A DNA stretch of 64,000 bases, taken from contig CAZRCG010000007.1 in NCBI GenBank assembly GCA_964598565.1, forward strand, positions 62,001 through 126,000, written 5' to 3'. The DNA comes from CAZRCG01 sp964598565 (GTDB lineage Bacteria > Bdellovibrionota > UBA2394). Numbering within the stretch: position 1 is the first letter of the stretch; every line of letters starts with the position of its first letter. The notes under the pieces were generated by a model. That model was not told where the DNA came from. It did not search any database and worked only from the letters and a program-made list of their open reading frames with translations. Position numbers and translations under genes: made by a program. Shown here one piece after another: positions 8,773-17,166 of this stretch.

Positions 8773-10463
8773 GTCGAAGATAGTCTCCAGGCTCGAGCGA
8801 CGAAAATAATATACAGAAGGCCAAATAAACTACCCAAAAGCGGCGATGAGTAGGAGTGATTGAATCGTGCCCCTGTATGTTCAAAGAAGAAGGGTATGAA
8901 AGACGTCTGTAGTTTTGGGGAAAGGGCCAACCAAGCAGGGGTATACAGAAGCGCGGTTTTCGCCCAAGAAAGTAAAAACGACTCTCCTTCATAGGCTTTC
9001 CACAGTTGGGGGTATATCCAAAACCAGAGTCGGGTTTGGCGAGTCTTTATGTGATTGTAGGCTCGCATTTCCATTTCTATCTGAATACGCGTGGCCGTGG
9101 CCGATAGATCTGATTTTTGGTTATTGGTCGCCTGAAAGGTACTCGATGTATCAAAATCACGCGTTAACGCTGGTTGGCCTGTATGTCGGCAGAGGCCCGA
9201 GCAGCGACGTCTCCAAAAGAAAAAGAACGCCAGAAAGAGCCAAGGTATAACAAAGAGCACAAGACGCCCCCATCGCGAAGATGGGATCAACGGCGAAAGA
9301 CCTGTGTCTTGCAGCCATTGTACAATTTGACCTTGAAAGCGATCGGCCAAAAACTGAAAGGCACTCCGAGGCTCTGGCTGTAACATGGCATGAGTTTGGC
9401 GCGCTGCACGCTGACTGAAGTGACTGAGCTCATCGGATGTGAGTTTATTGCGAAGCTCATCCGACTGAATCAATTTTTGAGCGCGTATTGACATCTGAGA
9501 GCGATTAAAAAGAATGAGGGGCTCCGTCTCAGCCATCGGAAGCTCCGACAAGCGTTGCAAAATGCTCTCGGGCGATGCGGTGGATTCATCAGCCACAATA
9601 CGGAGTAGGGAGGTCTGGGGCGAGGGCGGTAAATGCTGCAGGAGTGACCGAGTAGAGGCGATATCTCTATTGTAAAACGCCCAAAGAGCTTTCTCAAAAG
9701 GATGAAGCTGGTCTAAATCACTCTTTGAATATTCCAACCGGGTCCGACCTTCACGGAGCGCTTCGATGAGATTGGTTCCCATGAAGGTTTTCTTCAAATA
9801 AGAACTGTGGGACCAGACACTTAAAGTCACGGTCAATAAGCAGGCCACGATAATTGGAGAAATTTTTTCACGAGAGTAAATGGCCGCCAAGAACCCCCAC
9901 AACGCTACAAAGGCCGCCCATTGCTGAAAGACAATGGTCATCATTAAGGTAACAGCCAATGCCAACAGAATCGGAAATGCGCTTTCGCTTCGAATGAAGC
10001 GCGGTAGGTCATGAGCCATGGGCCGAGCCCAAATAGAAATATGAAATAGAAGAACCAACAAAAATGAAAAGAAGAGCGGAAATACAATCACTTTAATATG
10101 CCCCGAGAGAAAGACAAGGCCATCCCAAGGTCGATCTACTAAGGTGCTCAGAAAACGCGAGACTAACGAACTAAGAATATGAAAGTCAAAAGGGTCGGTG
10201 CCTAGGGCTAGGCTCAATTGAAGATGTGCGAGCGGCACATCTTTGGTAGGCCCAAAAAAATTGGTAGGGATGACTCGACCTTCGATGAAGAGGTTCATTT
10301 TGTTTTCAGCGATATCCACGAAGCCGTATTTCTGAAAAAAAGCTTGAGTTGAGATGTCTTGAGACAGCGACTCGTGCCATTGCGTTCGCAAGTCTCTCAT
10401 GCCGAGGTCCGCGCCGGGCTCGAGGGGAAATATCAAGAATGAAAGAACAAAGAAAGAAATCAC
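8769..10463 (-). CDS. Large uncharacterised integral membrane protein
   Basis: 564 residues with clear hydrophobic segments near residues 1-15, 110-130, 150-170, 175-195, 380-400, 490-510 and 530-560, joined by charged loops. The N-terminal signal-like stretch (MISFFVLSFLIFPLEPGA) begins with GTG at 10463. The long middle segment (residues 220-370) is helical and resembles tetratricopeptide-like or coiled regions without a clear repeat. I do not recognise the family. It is the first gene of a minus-strand operon running through the PATAN-like protein, 7TMR-HD, ybeY, lnt and prfB. A role in envelope signalling or assembly is only a guess from context. Confidence 0.55.
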   Translation of the reverse strand: MISFFVLSFLIFPLEPGADLGMRDLRTQWHESLSQDISTQAFFQKYGFVDIAENKMNLFIEGRVIPTNFFGPTKDVPLAHLQLSLALGTDPFDFHILSSLVSRFLSTLVDRPWDGLVFLSGHIKVIVFPLFFSFLLVLLFHISIWARPMAHDLPRFIRSESAFPILLALAVTLMMTIVFQQWAAFVALWGFLAAIYSREKISPIIVACLLTVTLSVWSHSSYLKKTFMGTNLIEALREGRTRLEYSKSDLDQLHPFEKALWAFYNRDIASTRSLLQHLPPSPQTSLLRIVADESTASPESILQRLSELPMAETEPLILFNRSQMSIRAQKLIQSDELRNKLTSDELSHFSQRAARQTHAMLQPEPRSAFQFLADRFQGQIVQWLQDTGLSPLIPSSRWGRLVLFVIPWLFLAFFFFWRRRCSGLCRHTGQPALTRDFDTSSTFQATNNQKSDLSATATRIQIEMEMRAYNHIKTRQTRLWFWIYPQLWKAYEGESFLLSWAKTALLYTPAWLALSPKLQTSFIPFFFEHTGARFNHSYSSPLLGSLFGLLYIIFVARAWRLSST

Positions 10464-10631
10464 ACTCTAAGTGTAGGTTTGAGTTCTTTTTCAAGCCAGT
10501 GGGAATTTCAGTTTTCATCGGTCACCTTGCGGTAAGATGGGGGCTTTGCAGCCGGCATTTCGAGTTGATAAATACCTGACAAAGCCTATGAAGAGGAATA
10601 GCCTGAGGCCATAGCTTACAAGGAGGTCTGT

Positions 10632-11042
10632 ATGAGTAAAGCAATGCCCACGATTCAAAAATTTATGACAACGGCTCCCCATTCTATTGGAGCTGATCAA
10701 ACAATAGCTAAGGCGGATACTAGAATGAGAGAGCTTGGGATTCGTCATTTACCCGTTTTAGCCGGTGGTAAACTCATCGGTATTATCTCTGATCGCGACA
10801 TCAAATTTCTTCAGAGCTTTCGTGATATCGATGTTAGAAATACAAAAATTGAAGATTGTTCGGTGTCGGAAGTTTTTTCGGTAACGCCCAATTCACCTCT
10901 GGATGAAGTCTGTGCCAGCATGGCTGAAAATAAATATGGCTGTGCGGTTGTTATGGATAATCAAAAGTTGGTGGGCATTTTCACCTGGGTGGATGCGCTG
11001 CGTGCGACGAATGAGATTTTGAATTCTCGATTTCATAAGTGA
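10632..11042 (+). CDS. Two-CBS-domain protein
   Basis: 136 residues made of a tandem CBS pair and little else. The first domain spans about residues 7-60 (MTTAPHSIGADQTIAKA ... IRHLPVLAGGKLIGIISDRD), the second about 75-130 (VTPNSPLDEVCASMAENKYG ... KLVGIFTWVDALR). Such stand-alone pairs usually bind adenosine nucleotides and act as energy sensors for partner proteins; the partner is not evident here. The start is firm: AAGGAGG at 10619-10625 precedes ATG 10632. It is a single-gene unit, divergent from the membrane-protein operon and convergent with the CXXCH protein gene. Confidence 0.85.
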   Translation: MSKAMPTIQKFMTTAPHSIGADQTIAKADTRMRELGIRHLPVLAGGKLIGIISDRDIKFLQSFRDIDVRNTKIEDCSVSEVFSVTPNSPLDEVCASMAENKYGCAVVMDNQKLVGIFTWVDALRATNEILNSRFHK

Positions 11043-11077
11043 GTGCTCTGCCGTCAGAGAATTCTGTTCATCGTGCG

Positions 11078-11099
11078 GACCTCGAAAATTTAAGAGGTC
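11078..11099. terminator. Small hairpin between convergent genes
   Basis: A perfect 6-bp inverted repeat GACCTC (11078-11083) and GAGGTC (11094-11099) with a 10-base A/T-rich loop lies between the convergent CBS gene and the CXXCH gene. There is no T-run after it on either strand, so it could be a weak bidirectional terminator or an RNA 3'-end stabiliser. Confidence 0.35.
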
Positions 11100-11117
11100 G
11101 TTAGGTTCTCCGCTGAT

Positions 11118-11930
11118 TTAGCGAAACACAAAGGGGTTTCGGCCTGTTTTTGTTTCAAAGGCTGAAATCCACGACGTCAGGAAGCCCTTGCCTCGAGGGG
11201 CAAATCCATAGGGCTCGGGGAGGCCGTCTGGGGCATTTCTGGAATGACAATAGATACATCCTTGCGGATTCATTCTTTGGCCTGACACGCGATAAAGACG
11301 ATTGTTTTTCTCGATGACCAGGTTGATGAGTTCTGGCTCTCTCATGAGAAAGAGGGATTCGTTCCCCGTTTTATCCCGGCTAGGTCTATATTGCGCAAAC
11401 GCCCATCGGTGAGACGCGATCTTCTTCGCAATGCGCCACTCAAAGAGACTATTGCGATCATCGCGCATTCGAATAATATCAAGAATTTCTGTTTCTTCTG
11501 GCAGGTTCCACTTTTCGTCACGCCCATCTTCCTCATGCTTCACAACCTCGATAGATTTATCCTCGGGGAGGCGAACCCAGGTTTCATGAACAAACAGAGC
11601 GCCATTATCGATCGCAGGCTCAATTATTAAGCGTCTCGCAATAGGTGCCGAAATTCCATGTCGGCCGCTAAATCCCTGGTAAGGTAAAAATCCATTCGCT
11701 TCTGGATCGATCATCGGGCGCGTATCTTCAAAACCTTGATTCAGAATAGAGCGAAGTTCAGCTTCTCCGTTGGTTTCGTAGAGTTTATTTGGCGGCGGGG
11801 ACTGGACGCTTTCCCTGTCGACGGGGGGTGGCTGAGCTCTGAGAGGTAGTAGAAGTCCACCAAAATTCCCCACCATCATTGCAGCAAGCAAGTATCCCCT
11901 CACGCGCCTCATAGGGCTTGAGTAGCACAT
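11118..11930 (-). CDS. Exported protein with a single CXXCH haem-binding motif
   Basis: 270 residues. A signal peptide covers roughly residues 7-32 (MRRVRGYLLAAMMVGNFGG ... LRAQ). The only recognisable motif is C225-I-Y-C228-H229, followed by SRNAPDG, as in small c-type cytochromes and 'perchlorate reductase-like' cytochrome P460 relatives. Most of the chain precedes it and has no domain I can name. It probably carries one covalently bound haem in the periplasm. ATG 11930 is taken as start; ATG 11912 (MRRVRG) would give a more typical signal peptide. It lies 18 bases after murJ on the same strand. Confidence 0.6.
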   Translation of the reverse strand: MCYSSPMRRVRGYLLAAMMVGNFGGLLLPLRAQPPPVDRESVQSPPPNKLYETNGEAELRSILNQGFEDTRPMIDPEANGFLPYQGFSGRHGISAPIARRLIIEPAIDNGALFVHETWVRLPEDKSIEVVKHEEDGRDEKWNLPEETEILDIIRMRDDRNSLFEWRIAKKIASHRWAFAQYRPSRDKTGNESLFLMREPELINLVIEKNNRLYRVSGQRMNPQGCIYCHSRNAPDGLPEPYGFAPRGKGFLTSWISAFETKTGRNPFVFR

Positions 11931-11948
11931 TCAAGAAGATCCGTAAAT

Positions 11949-13568
11949 CTAGTCATTCTTAGGGGTAGCGCCGTTAAAAAATAGCTTTGAGCGTACTCGC
12001 TTCATCAAGGTGGTGGCGAGATCAATTCGTAGTAGAGAACAAGCCACGGCGTAGAAACAAATCCCTGAAGTCACGAGTAGGCCAAGCCGCCCAATTTTTT
12101 GAAGTCCGATGCCGCTCTCCATCCAAACGGATGGTCCAACAACATAAGTGACGGCCAGTAGGCCTCCTCCCATCATGGCAGCAGCGAGGAGAGTTTTTAA
12201 GATATCTTTCACCAAGGTTCTGTCGAACAATCCTGGGCGCCGGTGAAGTATGATCAAAAATAACGCTAAGGTCTGAAATGTGGAAGAGATCGAAGTAGCC
12301 AGAGCAATTCCTGCGGCTCCCAGCGACTGAGATAGCAAAAGCGCTGAAATATAGTTAACGGCGATCGCGATTAGACTAATCCAAAATGGCGTCTTGGTGT
12401 CGAGCGACGAAAAGAAATAGCCTAAGGCGATTCTGAGACCTGAAAAAAAAGGCAGGCCTAAGGCATAGGCAACTAGGCAACCTGAAGACAGCAAGAGATC
12501 TTCGGCCTGAAAACGACCTGTAAAATAAAGGGTCGATACAATTGGTGTGGATAGAGCGATTAAACCAATGGTCGCTGGTAGACCCAAGAAAGCGACCGAC
12601 CGCAGAGCGTAAGCCAAAGCCTCTTTAAGGCCCGGTAGATCCTTCTTTGCAATGAGTCGGCTGAAAGACGGCAAAATGGCTGTACCCAACGATGTGGCAA
12701 TGATGGCGACGGGCAGCTCTAGAATGAGATCCGCATAAAAGAGATGAGATACGGCGCCAGGAATGCCGCTGGCAAAAGAACGGTTGATGATGATGTTAAT
12801 TTGGTAGACCGCTAGGCTAAAGACGCTAGGGACAAGCAGAAAAAAGAGGGCTTTAACTCGAGGATCTCGCCAGCGAAAGTTGAGCGACGGGGTAGCCTGA
12901 TAACGTTTGACCCTTGGCCATTGCAATGCAACTTGTAAAAGGGCTCCCAATAGAATAGCCGAGGCGAACAAAAATATACCTAGGTTCGCTTCGGGTTGAA
13001 GAAAGAAATAAGCAAGAGGCACAATGGCGATCACACTGACGCTGATCATCGCTGGCACGAAAGCCGACAACGCAAAGTCTCGAAAGGTATTGAGCACACC
13101 CATGAGAAAAGCCGACCAGGCAATAAATAGAAGAAAAGGAAAAAGCCACCGGGTTAGAGACACCGTCAGGTCAAATTTTTCTTTCTCATTTTCAAACTCG
13201 GGTACGTAGAGTCGAACGAGATCGGGAGCGAAAAAAATTCCCAGTCCAACAACGACCAAGCAAATAACGGTGAGCCAGGCAAAGCTCGAACTAATAAAAG
13301 ACCGCCAGTCCTTAGAATCCATGGGGGAATCTGACTCTTGTCGGTAGCGTGTGAGCGTCGAGACAAGACTCGGGGTGAGAGCCCCTTCTCCCAGAAGGCG
13401 TCGCAGCGCGTTTGGAATGGTAAAGGCCGCTACAAAGGCGTCTGCAACCGCGGACGCCCCAAAAAAATGGCTTAAAATCTGGTTGCGTACGAGTCCAAGA
13501 AGCCTTGAAACAAAGGTAAACAGGGCCAAAACTTTCGAGGCTTTGCCAATCTCCTTGATCTCACTCAT
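11949..13568 (-). CDS. murJ: Lipid II flippase MurJ
   Basis: MurJ moves lipid II across the inner membrane for peptidoglycan synthesis. The protein is about 539 residues, with some 14 hydrophobic segments through its length. The N-terminal signature is strong: SKVLALFTFVSRLLGLVRNQ, then FFGASAVADAFVAAFTIPN and LRRLLGEGALTPSLV, with the arginines of the central cavity. Start: ATG 13568 with GGAG nine bases upstream; TTG 13583 is the alternative. The gene is divergent from rpsT, with about 65 bases between the two starts. Confidence 0.93.
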   Translation of the reverse strand: MSEIKEIGKASKVLALFTFVSRLLGLVRNQILSHFFGASAVADAFVAAFTIPNALRRLLGEGALTPSLVSTLTRYRQESDSPMDSKDWRSFISSSFAWLTVICLVVVGLGIFFAPDLVRLYVPEFENEKEKFDLTVSLTRWLFPFLLFIAWSAFLMGVLNTFRDFALSAFVPAMISVSVIAIVPLAYFFLQPEANLGIFLFASAILLGALLQVALQWPRVKRYQATPSLNFRWRDPRVKALFFLLVPSVFSLAVYQINIIINRSFASGIPGAVSHLFYADLILELPVAIIATSLGTAILPSFSRLIAKKDLPGLKEALAYALRSVAFLGLPATIGLIALSTPIVSTLYFTGRFQAEDLLLSSGCLVAYALGLPFFSGLRIALGYFFSSLDTKTPFWISLIAIAVNYISALLLSQSLGAAGIALATSISSTFQTLALFLIILHRRPGLFDRTLVKDILKTLLAAAMMGGGLLAVTYVVGPSVWMESGIGLQKIGRLGLLVTSGICFYAVACSLLRIDLATTLMKRVRSKLFFNGATPKND

Positions 13569-13598
13569 TGAGGAGCTCTCCAAAATGCCCTCAAATCG

Positions 13599-13627
13599 TT
13601 GACTTTAGGGTTTCTGGTTATTAAGAA
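13599..13627 (+). promoter_or_regulatory. Possible rpsT promoter
   Basis: TTGACT at 13599-13604 and TAAGAA at 13622-13627 are separated by 17 bases. The -35 box is good and the -10 box matches consensus at only three of six positions. Transcription would start about at the ATG (13634), and no Shine-Dalgarno is visible before it, so rpsT might be leaderless. Weak evidence. Confidence 0.3.
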
Positions 13628-13633
13628 TCCCGT

Positions 13634-13897
13634 ATGGCTAATCACGCTTCGAGTGAAAAACGAGCTCGTCAAGAGCTGAAACGAAATTCTAGAAATCAGT
13701 CGATCCGATCGGCGGTTCATTCCGCAGAGCGTTTGGTTCGAGACTCCCTCAAAGAGGGACCTAAGGCGGAGGCTGCACTGAAGTCGGCCTTTAGCGTTAT
13801 TCAGAAAGCTAGGGGTATTCTTCATCGTAATACCGTTAGGCGAAAGATGGCGAAGCTCGCCAAAGCAGTGGCGTCGGCTGCCAAAAAGTCTGCCTAG
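13634..13897 (+). CDS. rpsT: 30S ribosomal protein S20
   Basis: 87 residues, highly basic, with the S20 pattern: MANHASSEKRARQ at the N-terminus, RNSRNQSIRSAVHSAE in the first helix, and KGILH-like ARGILHRNTVRRKMAKLAKAV near the C-terminus. S20 binds 16S rRNA early in 30S assembly. The gene stands alone on the plus strand. Its last 62 bases overlap, antisense, the 3' end of holA (13836-14660). Its 5' side faces murJ. Confidence 0.95.
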   Translation: MANHASSEKRARQELKRNSRNQSIRSAVHSAERLVRDSLKEGPKAEAALKSAFSVIQKARGILHRNTVRRKMAKLAKAVASAAKKSA

Positions 13898-14660
13898 TTA
13901 TTGGTGCCTGGGTTTTCGCTTTCGTAGCCAAAACTTTTCCTTGTAGTAGGATATTTAGATCCAGGCTCAATCTTCTTAGTACCCACGTGGCATCAGACGA
14001 TCCTTTTATGTCTAGATCAGACTCTAAGAGTCTATCAAAAATGCGAGCCCACTGAGGATTAGTAAGTGGTTTTCGTGTGAGCCACTTTTGGACCACATAG
14101 GGATGGGCTTTCAACGTTGTGCTAATTTCGGCGTCGGCCAATTTGCACGACCTCGCATAATGAATGAGTCTTCCTAATCGTAAATCCCGATTAAGAATTT
14201 GAAGAATGGCTAGTGGATAGAGGCCCGACAACAATGCGGCATCTAAGGCCTCCAAAGCGCGTGTCGCTGCAGAGGCGTGCAGAGCGTCGATCCAACGAAA
14301 AACATTTTTATCGCTGGTGGCTTCCACAAAGTCAGGGCTTTTCCATTGACGGAGGCCGGCCACTTTTAAGGGCTGTGATAGAGCCAACACAGCATAGTGC
14401 TGTCCCTTGTCGAAAATCGGAAATAGGCGCTCCCAGTCTTGTGCAGTAGGAAGATTCTTTTCGACCGAGGTTAAGAGAAGTAATTTGCGCTGCTGAAAAA
14501 GAGTAAACGAACGAAACGAGTCGACTACTTTAGCCCAGGAAGACTCTTGAAGATTGTGTCTCTCAATTAATAGATCGCTAGGCCAACCTAGGTCTTTGAG
14601 AAGTTTATCTCCCCACTGGCTCCAAGGTGATGAGGCTTCACGGAGAGCTTGCACGATCAT
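13836..14660 (-). CDS. holA: DNA polymerase III delta subunit
   Basis: 274 residues; the delta subunit opens the sliding clamp during loading. It is shorter than E. coli HolA (343 aa) and seems to lack most of the first 60 residues. It begins with MIVQALREASSPW and has the recognisable core: FRSFTLFQQRKLLLLTSVEK, then YAVLALSQPL, then the helical collar segment LYPLAILQILNRDLRLGRLI, QKWLTRKPLT and a terminal LSLDLNILLQG. In the third domain the 'L..L...L+.L+.....' pattern is as in the family. ATG 14660 overlaps the stop of the preceding gene (ATGA). Its 3' end runs 62 bases antisense into rpsT. Confidence 0.75.
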   Translation of the reverse strand: MIVQALREASSPWSQWGDKLLKDLGWPSDLLIERHNLQESSWAKVVDSFRSFTLFQQRKLLLLTSVEKNLPTAQDWERLFPIFDKGQHYAVLALSQPLKVAGLRQWKSPDFVEATSDKNVFRWIDALHASAATRALEALDAALLSGLYPLAILQILNRDLRLGRLIHYARSCKLADAEISTTLKAHPYVVQKWLTRKPLTNPQWARIFDRLLESDLDIKGSSDATWVLRRLSLDLNILLQGKVLATKAKTQAPITRQTFWQPTPLLWRASPSFA

Positions 14661-15676
14661 TGTTTTTCTTCCTCCCTCAAGACTTGGTCGAGCGCTGTCG
14701 CATCAAAAATCGACGGCTCATCGTTTGTTTCAAAGACCCCAGCTTCAGTGAGGCTGGCTTCAATGGAAGCCAGTGCATCCGCCGGATCATCTATGGCTAC
14801 CTTCTTCGTTTCTGTCTTAGTTTCAGCAGATTCTGGTGCTGCTGGCAACGAAGGTTCTGGGGTTGGCTCCACTTCAAGAATTTCAGTTTTCTCAGAGCCA
14901 AATTCAGCTGAGGCAGGCTCCACTGAGATGGGACTTGCCACTTCAGTGACGGCTTCGGGGGTGGCCGGCGTTTCTACTTCGGTTTCGACGGACTGAAAAA
15001 TCTCCGTCTCTGGTATCGGAGGTAATGCAATTTCTTCGACAATCTCTTGGCCCAACGTAGACTGGTCGCTTGCCATACTATTTTCCACGCCAGACGGCGC
15101 AGGAATATCAAGAATCTCCTGAATTTCAGTTGTAGACATCGACGCCGCTGCATCGGACGGCTGCGACGGTGTGGACAATGTCGTGGGATCAACTTCAGCA
15201 AGAGTTTGTGCCTCAGCGTTCAATAGTGCAACGTCCGGGGCCGGCACCTCTGCGGCCGGCGCGTCCGCCATCGCGATTCCTGGTGCAGCCGCCGCCGTCG
15301 CGATTCCAGATACAGCGTCGGACGAAATGACAGTACCATTGAACGGGGTGGTTTTTTTCATCTGAAGACGTCGCGCTGCCCGTTCGGCTCGATACTGATG
15401 AAATTTTATATAAACTTGCTTAAGTGCAGGAAAGGCCAAGGCCGATAAATAAAGACCTAAGGAAAGACAGTTGAGAACAATAAGGGTCCAGACCGAGCCA
15501 TTCACCCAAGACTTCATGGTGGCTACGTCAATCGCCTCGGACGCTCGCATGGCTTCTCGATGCACAAGAGATGCGCTATCGTTCGCCCAAAAGACTAAGT
15601 GATTCCAAAGACTTTCCACCACAGCAGATCCCCTCACCGTAGTGTCAGAGTATTCGATTTTGATGCTGCGAAGCAA
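14657..15676 (-). CDS. Uncharacterised membrane-anchored acidic protein
   Basis: 339 residues. One membrane helix lies near residues 57-80 (VWTLIVLNCLSLGLYLSALAFPAL), followed by a basic patch (QYRAERAARRLQMKK) expected on the cytoplasmic side. The remaining ~230 residues are low-complexity, rich in Ala, Glu, Pro, Ser and Thr (for example VEEIALPPIPETEIF, EVEPTPEPSLPAAPE) and almost certainly disordered. No family recognised. It overlaps holA by four bases. The gene starts only 25 bases from guaB on the other strand, so their promoters must interleave; a later start is possible. Confidence 0.6.
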   Translation of the reverse strand: MLRSIKIEYSDTTVRGSAVVESLWNHLVFWANDSASLVHREAMRASEAIDVATMKSWVNGSVWTLIVLNCLSLGLYLSALAFPALKQVYIKFHQYRAERAARRLQMKKTTPFNGTVISSDAVSGIATAAAAPGIAMADAPAAEVPAPDVALLNAEAQTLAEVDPTTLSTPSQPSDAAASMSTTEIQEILDIPAPSGVENSMASDQSTLGQEIVEEIALPPIPETEIFQSVETEVETPATPEAVTEVASPISVEPASAEFGSEKTEILEVEPTPEPSLPAAPESAETKTETKKVAIDDPADALASIEASLTEAGVFETNDEPSIFDATALDQVLREEEKQ

Positions 15677-15700
15677 TCTTTCTGCGTTTATAGTGAGTCG

Positions 15701-17164
15701 ATGATAGAAATTCCTGAGTCGCTAACTTTTGACGATGTTTTATTATTACCGCAACAAAGTGAGGTGCTACCCACTGATGTAGAATTAAAATCGCAGGTTT
15801 GTCGAAGTATCGCCCTTAATATACCGCTTATTTCCGCAGCCATGGATACAGTTACAGAATCACAAATGGCGATTCGCTTAGCGCAAGAAGGTGGACTCGG
15901 CGTTATTCATCGAAATCTTTCACCTCAAGAGCAGGCGCACCAAGTGAGACGAGTAAAAAAGTTTGAAAGTGGTATTGTTGTAAACCCTATTACTATTTCA
16001 CCGACAGAGAGTTTGGCAAAGGCTCAGGCATTAATGGATGAGCATCGTATTTCAGGTCTTCCTGTCGTCGAAGGAAGTTCAGAAAAACCTCGTTGTGTGG
16101 GTATTCTCACCAATCGAGATCTTCGATTTGTGAAAGATCTGTCTCTTCCCGTATCGCAGCAAATGACGACCGAGTTGGTCACCGTTTCAGAAACAGCTCA
16201 GTTAGAACAGTGTAAAGAGCTCTTACAGAAACACCGCATTGAGAAATTGCTGGTGGTGGATGAGGGAGGTTTGCTGAAAGGTCTTATCACGATTAAAGAT
16301 ATTCAAAAGACAGTTCAGTATCCTGCAGCGGCCAAAGACAAAAGAGGAAGTTTGCGTGTCGGGGCGGCCATCGGCACAGGTCCCGATTGGGAAGAACGAT
16401 ACGATCGTCTGATTGATGCCGCCGTCGATGTTTTTTTCTTGGATACTGCGCATGGTCATTCTAAAAAAGTGATGGATGTCTTGAAAGCCATAAAGAAAAA
16501 ATCAAAAGTTCCTGTGGTCGCAGGTAATGTGGGTACTCGAGAAGCTACGCGCGCGCTGATCGACCTGGGCGCTGACGCTATCAAAGTGGGTATTGGCCCC
16601 GGAAGTATTTGTACTACTCGCGTGGTTTCAGGAGTGGGCATTCCGCAGTTTTCGGCGATTCTTGAATGCGCCGAGGCGGCCGGAGATATTCCCGTCATTG
16701 CCGATGGGGGCATTAAATTTTCTGGCGATATTGTCAAAGCGTTGGCAGCCGGAGCTTCGGCCGTGATGGTCGGATCTCTCTTTGCCGGTACGGACGAGAG
16801 TCCTGGGGAGATGATTTTATATCAAGGTCGCTCCTACAAGGAGCATCGTGGCATGGGGAGCTTAGAAGCTATGAAATCGGGTTCTCGGGATCGATATTTT
16901 CAAGATCAAACCAAGCGCGATGAGGTCTCGAAAATCGTTCCTGAAGGTATTGTGGGCCGAGTGCCTCACCGAGGTTCGGTATCGGGGGTTGTGTATCAGC
17001 TGATGGGGGGGGTGCGAGCAGGTATGGGCTATGTGGGGGCGAAGTCTATCGCTGCGTTACGCGCGAAAGCGAAGTTTGTACGAATTACATCGGCGGGCCT
17101 TCGTGAATCTCATGTTCATGATGTTTTCATCACCAAAGAATCTCCCAACTACCAGTTGTCTTGA
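15701..17164 (+). CDS. guaB: IMP dehydrogenase
   Basis: Oxidises IMP to XMP with NAD+, the committed step of GMP synthesis. Starting at ATG 15701 (MIEIPESLTFDDVLLLP) gives 487 residues, the standard length; a longer frame opening at 15599 has no family support. The TIM barrel is interrupted by two CBS domains (about residues 90-205). The catalytic Cys304 lies in VGIGPGSICTTRVVSGVG, followed by the flap region with YRGMGS-like KEHRGMGSLEAM and the C-terminal GGVRAGMGYVG. guaA follows directly, making a guaBA operon. Confidence 0.96.
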   Translation: MIEIPESLTFDDVLLLPQQSEVLPTDVELKSQVCRSIALNIPLISAAMDTVTESQMAIRLAQEGGLGVIHRNLSPQEQAHQVRRVKKFESGIVVNPITISPTESLAKAQALMDEHRISGLPVVEGSSEKPRCVGILTNRDLRFVKDLSLPVSQQMTTELVTVSETAQLEQCKELLQKHRIEKLLVVDEGGLLKGLITIKDIQKTVQYPAAAKDKRGSLRVGAAIGTGPDWEERYDRLIDAAVDVFFLDTAHGHSKKVMDVLKAIKKKSKVPVVAGNVGTREATRALIDLGADAIKVGIGPGSICTTRVVSGVGIPQFSAILECAEAAGDIPVIADGGIKFSGDIVKALAAGASAVMVGSLFAGTDESPGEMILYQGRSYKEHRGMGSLEAMKSGSRDRYFQDQTKRDEVSKIVPEGIVGRVPHRGSVSGVVYQLMGGVRAGMGYVGAKSIAALRAKAKFVRITSAGLRESHVHDVFITKESPNYQLS

Positions 17165-17166
17165 AA

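Noticed and set aside
15599..15700. Longer guaB start with 34 extra residues
   Set aside because: ATG 15701 gives the exact family length, and the extra part has no IMPDH similarity and overlaps the opposite gene.
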